Shown: piece by piece, positions 26,775 to 32,015 of the stretch | Position numbering within the stretch: the first letter of the stretch is position 1 | Layout of the letters: each line of letters opens with the position of its first letter | From: Pseudomonas sp. TH10 | GTDB taxonomy: Bacteria; Pseudomonadota; Gammaproteobacteria; Pseudomonadales; Pseudomonadaceae | Length of the DNA: 32,015 bases | Reading direction: 5' to 3' | Assembly: GCF_016651255.1 (NCBI RefSeq) | Contig: NZ_JAEKEG010000043.1 | Coordinates: forward strand, 1-32,015 | Notes under the pieces: generated by a model | Told to the model about the DNA's origin: nothing | Database searches by the model: none | The model's input: the letters and a program-made list of their open reading frames with translations, nothing else | Translations under genes and position numbers: made by a program

Positions 26775-28165
26775 CCATCGACAACCGCATCCAGGTCGTG
26801 CTGATCGACGACGATCCGCACTTGCGCCAGGCCCTGAGCCAGACGCTGGACCTTGCCGGCCTGAAGATCCTGCCGCTGGCCGAAGCCAAGGGCCTGGCTG
26901 CCCAGTTGGAGCGTGACTGGCCGGGCGTGGTGGTCAGCGATATTCGCATGCCGGGCATGGACGGTCTCGAACTGCTGACCGAACTGCATGCCCAGGACCC
27001 GGAGCTGCCGGTGTTGTTGATCACCGGCCATGGCGACGTACCGCTGGCGGTGCAAGCGATGCGCGCCGGGGCCTACGACTTCCTGGAAAAACCTTTTGCC
27101 AGCGATGCCCTGCTCGACAGCGTACGCCGGGCGCTGGCCCTGCGCCGGTTGGTGCTGGATAACCGCAGCCTGCGCCTGGCACTGAGCGATCGCAACGAGT
27201 TGAGCGCACGGCTGGTTGGACATTCAGCGCCAATGGCGCGCCTGCGCGAGCAGATCGGTGCCTTGGCGGCCACCCGGGCGGACGTGCTGATCCTTGGCGA
27301 AACCGGCGCGGGCAAGGAAGTGGTCGCCCGCGCGCTGCACGATCTGTCGAGTCGTCGCAACGGGCCATTCGTGGCAATCAATGCCGGCGCCCTGGCTGAA
27401 TCGGTGGTGGAGAGCGAGCTGTTCGGACACGAGCCCGGCGCTTTCACCGGGGCGCAGAAGCGCCGCATTGGCAAGTTCGAATTCGCCAACGGCGGCACGC
27501 TGTTTCTCGATGAAATCGAGAGCATGAGTCTGGATGTGCAGGTCAAGCTGCTGCGCCTGCTGCAAGAGCGCGTGGTTGAGCGGCTTGGCGGCAACCAGCA
27601 GATCCCGCTGGACATCCGTGTCATCGCTGCGACCAAGGAAGACCTGCGCCAGTCTGCCGACCAAGGCCGTTTTCGGGCCGACCTGTACTACCGCCTCAAT
27701 GTGGCGCCGCTGCGCATCCCACCTTTGCGCGAGCGCGGCGAAGATGCCCTGATGCTGTTCCAGCATTTCGCCAACGAGGCCAGCACCCGCCACGGTCTGC
27801 CGCCCCACGAACTGCAACCGGGTCAACGCGCTCTGCTACTGCGCCACAGCTGGCCAGGCAACGTACGGGAGCTGCAAAACGCCGCCGAGCGCTTCGCCCT
27901 GGGCCTGGAACTGGCCCTGGACAACAGCGCACCGGATGGCACATCCGGGGTCACGGTTGAGGTGATCAGTGGCGGGTTGAGCGAACAGGTGGAAAACTTC
28001 GAGAAGAGCCTGATCGCCGCCGAGCTCGCGCGCTCCCACAGCTCGGTCCGCAGCCTGGCGGAAGCACTGGGCATCCCGCGCAAAACCCTGCACGACAAAC
28101 TACGCAAGCACGGGCTCAACTTTGCCGATGGCGGCGCCCACACCGCCACCGACGAACTCGACTGA
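26771..28165 (+). CDS. dctD: Sigma-54-dependent response regulator DctD
   Basis: The protein has 464 residues. The receiver domain (1-120) has acidic LIDDD (residues 12-15), the phospho-acceptor Asp57 (VVVSDIRMPG) and LEKPF. The AAA+ sigma-54 interaction domain has Walker A GETGAGKE (about 176), the sigma-54 loop GAFTGAQ (about 223), Walker B GGTLFLDEIE and an R-finger region. A Fis-type helix-turn-helix (SVRSLAEALGIPRKTLHDKLRKHGL) ends the protein. When phosphorylated by DctB it would activate sigma-54 promoters, classically dctA. It overlaps dctB by ATGA. It is intact, unlike its partner. Confidence 0.95.
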   Translation: MTIDNRIQVVLIDDDPHLRQALSQTLDLAGLKILPLAEAKGLAAQLERDWPGVVVSDIRMPGMDGLELLTELHAQDPELPVLLITGHGDVPLAVQAMRAGAYDFLEKPFASDALLDSVRRALALRRLVLDNRSLRLALSDRNELSARLVGHSAPMARLREQIGALAATRADVLILGETGAGKEVVARALHDLSSRRNGPFVAINAGALAESVVESELFGHEPGAFTGAQKRRIGKFEFANGGTLFLDEIESMSLDVQVKLLRLLQERVVERLGGNQQIPLDIRVIAATKEDLRQSADQGRFRADLYYRLNVAPLRIPPLRERGEDALMLFQHFANEASTRHGLPPHELQPGQRALLLRHSWPGNVRELQNAAERFALGLELALDNSAPDGTSGVTVEVISGGLSEQVENFEKSLIAAELARSHSSVRSLAEALGIPRKTLHDKLRKHGLNFADGGAHTATDELD

Positions 28166-28204
28166 GCTACCGTCCAATCACCGCCCACAGACAAGAGAGC
28201 GTTC

Positions 28205-28660
28205 ATGAGCCGCGACAGTCGTCACCTGGAAAGCATCCTGCACCACGACATTCCGCTGACCCGCGACATGGGCCTTCGGGTGCTCGATTGGCGCGAGCAG
28301 CAATTGAGCCTGTATTTGCCGCTCGATCCCAACGTCAACCACAAGAGCACGATGTTCGGCGGCAGTCTCTATTGCGGCGCGGTACTGGCCGGCTGGGGCT
28401 GGCTGCATTTACGCCTGAAGGAAGAAGGGATCACCGACGGGCACATCGTGATTCAGGAAGGGCAGATCAGTTATCCACTGCCGGTGACGGGGAATGCCAC
28501 GGCGATTTGTCCGGCGCCGGATGCGCTGGTGTGGAAAAGGTTTTTGGCGATGTATCAGCGGTATGGGCGGGCGCGGTTGATCCTGCAATCGCGGATTGTG
28601 AACGCCGAGGGTGCCGAGGATGCGGTGACGTTTAGCGGGCAGTACGTTTTGCACCGTTAA
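28205..28660 (+). CDS. YiiD-type hotdog thioesterase-like protein
   Basis: The protein has 151 residues resembling the C-terminal putative thioesterase domain of YiiD: VNHKSTMFGGSLYCGAVLAGWGWL (first hotdog helix), then VIQEGQISYPLPVTGNATAICP and a final ILQSRIVNAEG strand. Members are thought to act on acyl-CoA or acyl-ACP; the substrate is unknown. It begins 39 bases after dctD, so it may be read through from dctBD, but a functional link is doubtful. A REP-like terminator follows, convergent with cysQ. Confidence 0.85.
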   Translation: MSRDSRHLESILHHDIPLTRDMGLRVLDWREQQLSLYLPLDPNVNHKSTMFGGSLYCGAVLAGWGWLHLRLKEEGITDGHIVIQEGQISYPLPVTGNATAICPAPDALVWKRFLAMYQRYGRARLILQSRIVNAEGAEDAVTFSGQYVLHR

Positions 28661-28661
28661 G

Positions 28662-28730
28662 ATCAAAAGATCGCAGCCTCGTTGCACTCGGCAGCTCCTA
28701 CGGTGCGGACCAGGCTGCGCTTTTTCGATC
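28662..28730. terminator. Long REP-like hairpin between convergent thioesterase and cysQ
   Basis: GATCAAAAGATCGCAGCCT at the left pairs imperfectly with AGGCTGCGCTTTTTCGATC at the right (core CGCAGCCT 28672-28679 with AGGCTGCG 28712-28719). The T5 run gives + strand termination. The core GGCAGCTCCTACGG is familiar from Pseudomonas intergenic repeats. Confidence 0.65.
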
Positions 28731-28731
28731 G

Positions 28732-29558
28732 TTAACCTTGGGCCAGTTTCAACAACTGCTGTCGCCAGGATGCCTGGGCCGGCAGCGCCAGGAAAACCCG
28801 TTCAACAACGATTCCCGCGCCGGGTAACTGAACGTTTTACCGCTCAACTCCAGCACCTCGCCCCCGGCACCTTCCAGCACTCCCTGGGCCGCCGCCGTGT
28901 CCCACTGCGAAGTCGGCGCCAGGCGCGGGTAACAATCCGCCGCGCCTTCGGCCAGCAGGCAAAACTTCAATGAGCTGCCGATGTTGGCCAACTCCAGCTC
29001 ACCCAGGCTCGCGCTCAAGCCTGCAAGCAAGCGCTCCTGCTCGGGGCTCGAATGGCGGCGGCTGGCGACTACGGTAAAAGCTTCACCTGCCGGCGGCACC
29101 TGACGAACCTGAATAGGCAAAGGCTCGGCACCTTTATCCGAACGCCATGCCCCCAGGCCTGCGCCTCCGACATAAACGCGCCCATTGGTCGGCATCGATA
29201 CCACCCCAAACACCACGCGGCCTTGCTCGATCAAGGCGATGTTGACGGTGAACTCCTCGCTGCCCGAGATGAATTCCTTGGTCCCGTCCAGCGGATCGAC
29301 CAGCCACCAGCGCTGCCAGCCGGCGCGCACGCTTTGGGGAATGTTGGCGTCTTCTTCAGAGAGCACCGGGATGCTTGGGTCCAGAGCGGTCAGCCCGTCC
29401 AGAATCAGATGGTGAGCCGCCAGGTCAGCTGCTGTGACGGGTGAATCGTCGGCCTTGGCAGTCACGGCCGTGCCGGTGCGCCAGAACGGCAAAATGGCGT
29501 CGCCTGCCAGCAAGGCCAGTTCGATCACGGGCGCCATCAATGGATGCGGGAAATTCAT
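28732..29558 (-). CDS. cysQ: 3'(2'),5'-bisphosphate nucleotidase CysQ (frameshifted at C-terminus)
   Basis: This enzyme dephosphorylates 3'-phosphoadenosine 5'-phosphate, a sulfate-assimilation by-product. It is an inositol-monophosphatase-fold protein with the metal sites SEED (67-70), DPLDGTKEF (88-96) and QWDTAAA near 218. As read it ends at 28749 with an unusual Cys-rich tail. Adding one A to the AAAA run at 28793-28796 restores NGFFLALPAQASWRQQLL and a stop at 28732, giving 275 residues, normal for CysQ. It overlaps the upstream nudE by 4 bases, the usual Pseudomonas pairing. Confidence 0.93.
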
Positions 29559-30121
29559 GGCTGGTACACCCCGCGCTGTGTCAGCAGATCCCGGGCCAGA
29601 TAGAGCGCGGCCAACGCACGGCCTTCGGTGAATTGCGGGTTCTGCGCCAGCGCCGACAGCTCGCGCAGGTTGACCTTGCTCACGCCCATCGGCTCGGGCT
29701 CGTCGCCTTCCAGTCGTTCCTCGTACAAGTCCGTGGCCAGCACCACCTGGATCTTCTGGCTCATGTAGCCGGGCGACAAGGACAACTCGGTCAGGTGTTC
29801 CAGCTGCCGTGCGCCATACCCGGCTTCCTCCTTGAGCTCGCGCTCGGCCGCCGCCAGCACGTCTTCGCCGGGTTCGATCAAACCCTTGGGCAACGACATC
29901 TCGTACTCATCGGTACCGCCGCAGTATTCCTCGACCAGCACCGCATGATCCGCATCCAGCATCGCCACGATCATCACCGCGCCATAGCCGGCGCCCTTGC
30001 CGACCAGTCGCTCGTAAGTGCGCTCGACGCCATTGGAAAAGCGCAACTTCAGCTCTTCGACGCAGAACAGGCGGCTGGTGGCGACAATCTCGCGAGCGAG
30101 GATGGTAGGTTTCTGGCGCAT
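29555..30121 (-). CDS. nudE: ADP-compounds hydrolase NudE
   Basis: This Nudix hydrolase of 188 residues acts on ADP-ribose, NADH and diadenosine polyphosphates. The Nudix box runs from Gly80 to about 102 (GLIEPGEDVLAAAERELKEE) with all consensus acidic residues. The N-terminal substrate segment and LSLSPGYMSQKIQV after the box fit NudE. AGGAG precedes the ATG. It is the first gene of nudE-cysQ and is divergent from yrfG, sharing a 90-base promoter gap. Confidence 0.95.
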   Translation of the reverse strand: MRQKPTILAREIVATSRLFCVEELKLRFSNGVERTYERLVGKGAGYGAVMIVAMLDADHAVLVEEYCGGTDEYEMSLPKGLIEPGEDVLAAAERELKEEAGYGARQLEHLTELSLSPGYMSQKIQVVLATDLYEERLEGDEPEPMGVSKVNLRELSALAQNPQFTEGRALAALYLARDLLTQRGVYQP

Positions 30122-30211
30122 GAGCGGCTCCTGGGTGATAGCGAGTTACTATACCCGGCCTATCCTGAATGTTGACCCCGGATATCCTTTTTACCGCTGG
30201 AGAAGTTTTTT

Positions 30212-30874
30212 ATGTCCCTGCTGCCCTGGCATGACATCGATACCGTTTTGCTGGACATGGACGGCACCTTGCTGGACCTGCATTTTGACAACCATTTCTG
30301 GCTGGAGCACCTGCCGCAACGCTATGCGCAGGTGCACGGAGTCAGCCTGGCCATGGCCGAGATGGAGTTGCAGCCGCTGTTCGAACGCCACGCCGGACAG
30401 TTGCAGTGGTATTGCCTGGATTTCTGGAGCACCGAGCTGAAGTTGTCGGTTCGCGAGTTGAAACTGGAGACCGCGCACCTGATCGCCCTGCGCCCGGACG
30501 CGGACACGTTCCTGGCGGCGATCAAACAAGCCGGCAAGCGGGTGGTGATGATCACCAACGCCCACCGCGATTCCCTGTCACTCAAGCTTGAACGGATTGA
30601 ACTGGCGCCTTACTTCGAGCGGCTGATCAGCTCCCACGATTACGGCTATCCCAAGGAAAATCCGCAGTTCTGGGACGCCCTGCAGGCGGACATCGGCTTC
30701 GATCCGGCGCGCAGCCTGTTTATTGACGACACACTGCCGATTTTGCGCAGTGCGCGGGACTTTGGCGTGGCACATCTGCTGGCCGTGCGGGAGCCGGACA
30801 GTCGCAAGGGCCCAAAGGACACGGCGGAGTTTGCGGCGGTTGAGGATTATCGGGACCTGGTTGCCGGTCTCTAG
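30212..30874 (+). CDS. yrfG: GMP/IMP 5'-nucleotidase YrfG (HAD family)
   Basis: This HAD-superfamily phosphatase of 220 residues has motif I LLDMDGTLLD (nucleophile Asp15 and Asp17), motif II VMITNAH, motif III with Lys in YGYPKENPQFW, and motif IV SLFIDDTLPIL. Family members dephosphorylate purine mononucleotides. The 30-base run before the ATG holds GGAGAAG. The divergent nudE and yrfG arrangement is conserved in gammaproteobacteria. Confidence 0.93.
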   Translation: MSLLPWHDIDTVLLDMDGTLLDLHFDNHFWLEHLPQRYAQVHGVSLAMAEMELQPLFERHAGQLQWYCLDFWSTELKLSVRELKLETAHLIALRPDADTFLAAIKQAGKRVVMITNAHRDSLSLKLERIELAPYFERLISSHDYGYPKENPQFWDALQADIGFDPARSLFIDDTLPILRSARDFGVAHLLAVREPDSRKGPKDTAEFAAVEDYRDLVAGL

Positions 30875-30887
30875 ACCGATTCGGCTG

Positions 30888-30914
30888 CATCGCGGGCAAC
30901 GCTTGCCCGCGATG
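30888..30914. terminator. Perfect hairpin between convergent yrfG and LysM genes
   Basis: CATCGCGGGCAA (30888-30899) and TTGCCCGCGATG (30903-30914) form a perfect 12-bp stem with a 3-base loop. It is 13 bases after the yrfG stop and the same distance from the LysM-gene stop. No T-tract is present. The core looks like a solo REP-type repeat. Confidence 0.75.
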
Positions 30915-30927
30915 GCGATCTAAAGCT

Positions 30928-31377
30928 TTACTCAGGAATCCGCAACGACTGCCCCGGATAGATCTTGTTCACGTCCTTGAGCATCGGTTTGTTGGCCTCG
31001 AAAATCTTGTTGTACAGGTTGGCATTGCCATACACCCGCAGGGAAATCGCGCTCAGCGTATCGCCCTTCTCCACCACCACAAACTTCGCAGCCACCATCA
31101 CTGGCCCGGTCACGGTAATCTGGTCTTCAACACCACTGACGCCCGCCACGTTGCCCAGGGACAACAGGATCTTTTCTTTCTCTTCCTGGGTGGCGGCTTC
31201 ACCACTGGCGATCACCTTGTCGCCCTCGACCTTGACCTGGATCTTCGAAGTATCGATCCCCGTCAGCGCATCCTTCACGTGCTTGGTCAGCGCCTCGCTG
31301 TTGGCTTCGGCCTTGTCCGGCGTCAGTGCGTCGAGGATTTTTTCACCGGCTTCTTTGAGAAAACTGAAAAGGCTCAT
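30928..31377 (-). CDS. lysM: BON-LysM domain protein (Kbp/YgaU-like)
   Basis: The protein has 149 residues. A BON domain (about 25-90) has the pattern IQVKVEGDKVIASGEAATQEEKEKILL followed by VAGVSGVEDQI, and a LysM domain (about 97-147) has YxVxxGDTLSAIS as FVVVEKGDTLSAIS, ending YPGQSLRIPE. There is no signal peptide, as in E. coli Kbp (YgaU), a cytoplasmic potassium-binding protein; the role here is inferred by similarity. GGAG lies ten or eleven bases before the ATG. It is a single gene, divergent from the LysR regulator. Confidence 0.92.
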   Translation of the reverse strand: MSLFSFLKEAGEKILDALTPDKAEANSEALTKHVKDALTGIDTSKIQVKVEGDKVIASGEAATQEEKEKILLSLGNVAGVSGVEDQITVTGPVMVAAKFVVVEKGDTLSAISLRVYGNANLYNKIFEANKPMLKDVNKIYPGQSLRIPE

Positions 31378-31515
31378 CGTGTGCTCTCCATGGTAATAAA
31401 AGGGTCCAGACGCAAAAGCCTAGACCAAGCTTGCACACTGCGGTTCCAACCCGACCAATGACGCCGCTTCCCGCCAGGGGCTAGAATCGGCGCCTTCCTG
31501 CGCCCTGGAGCGAAG

Positions 31516-32015
31516 ATGGACATCAAGCAGCTGAAATTCCTCATCGCCCTCGACGAAACCCGCCACTTCGGCCAGGCCGCCGCGCGTTGCCACATCACCC
31601 AACCGACCTTGTCGATGCGTTTGCGCAGCCTGGAAGAAGAGCTCGAATTACCGCTGGTCAACCGTGGCCAACGCTTTGAAGGCTTTACCGCGCCGGGCGA
31701 GCGAGTGCTGGCGTGGGCGCGCACGGTGCTGGCGGCCTACGACGGGCTGCAAGCCGAGGCGGCCGCCTGTCGCGGCAATCTGGTCGGCACCCTGCGCCTG
31801 GGGGTGGTGCCGTTATCGAGTTTCGATCCATTGCCGTTGATGCAGCGCCTGCATGCCGAACACCCGAACCTGCGGTTCGAGTTGTCTGCATTGAGCTCCG
31901 AGCAAATTCTCGAACAGCTGGCGAACAACCGCCTGGACCTCGGCGTGTCTTACCTGGAACGCCTCGACGGCGAGCGTTTCGACTCCCTGGCCTTCAGCGA
32001 AACCCGCATGGGCCT
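31516..32015 (+). CDS. LysR-family transcriptional regulator (3' end outside window)
   Basis: The first 166 residues are visible. The N-terminal winged helix-turn-helix is typical: MDIKQLKFLIALDETRHFGQ, AAARCHITQPTLSMRLRSLEEELELPLVNR. A linker helix and the start of the periplasmic-binding-like effector domain follow (GTLRLGVVPLSSFDPLPLMQRL). GGAG is five bases before the ATG. The regulated genes probably lie beyond the right edge or are the divergent LysM gene (138-base gap). Confidence 0.92.
   Translation, partial: MDIKQLKFLIALDETRHFGQAAARCHITQPTLSMRLRSLEEELELPLVNRGQRFEGFTAPGERVLAWARTVLAAYDGLQAEAAACRGNLVGTLRLGVVPLSSFDPLPLMQRLHAEHPNLRFELSALSSEQILEQLANNRLDLGVSYLERLDGERFDSLAFSETRMG

Overview
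The window looks like chromosome of a fluorescent-group Pseudomonas. The basis is the GC-rich codon use, a Pseudomonas-style REPIN (19042-19131), an OprD-type porin, aguBA of the P. aeruginosa type, DctBD, and the nudE/cysQ/yrfG housekeeping set. No rRNA, tRNA, CRISPR array, insertion sequence or phage was seen.

Layout. (1) 1-8937, + strand: the 3' end of a giant type I-secreted adhesin, including about 141 perfect Asp-Ala dipeptides, followed by its secretion machinery (TolC-like outer membrane protein, ABC exporter, HlyD-type adaptor) and an exported alpha/beta hydrolase. The order matches the P. aeruginosa PA1874-PA1877 biofilm locus as I remember it. (2) 8932-12498, - strand: a ribbon-helix-helix regulator and a protein of about 1,056 residues that joins a probable helical-toroid region to a MurF-like ligase. 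This is the least familiar locus here. A 40-bp perfect palindrome separates it from the hydrolase. (3) 12499-13317: an AT-richer stretch with no convincing gene. (4) 13318-14945, - strand: tautomerase, FrnE-like DsbA and an SDR that lacks the catalytic Tyr, with an inverted repeat upstream. (5) 15249-16553: an OprD-family porin with a terminator-like hairpin in its leader. (6) 16933-19027: a TonB-dependent siderophore receptor with possible Fur sites, then a REPIN. (7) 19214-21662: a small unknown protein and aguBA (agmatine to putrescine). (8) 21910-24822: a kinase / beta-barrel / class III aminotransferase fusion, divergent from dctBD (24965-28165). (9) 28205 to the end: hotdog thioesterase, cysQ-nudE, yrfG, a BON-LysM protein and the start of a LysR regulator.

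Six genes (ABC exporter, HlyD adaptor, Mur-ligase fusion, TonB receptor, dctB, cysQ) are each interrupted by one small frame change, three of them in short homopolymers. In each case the protein continues as recognisable family sequence in the next frame, and where I could compare, the restored length is normal for the family. I think base-calling or assembly indels are the best explanation. I annotate these genes at full length and flag the break.

How the genes work together. The first operon would build and export a cell-surface adhesin for attachment. AguB and AguA convert agmatine to putrescine. DctB/DctD would sense C4-dicarboxylates and activate sigma-54 promoters, but no dctA is in view. 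CysQ and NudE remove nucleotide by-products.
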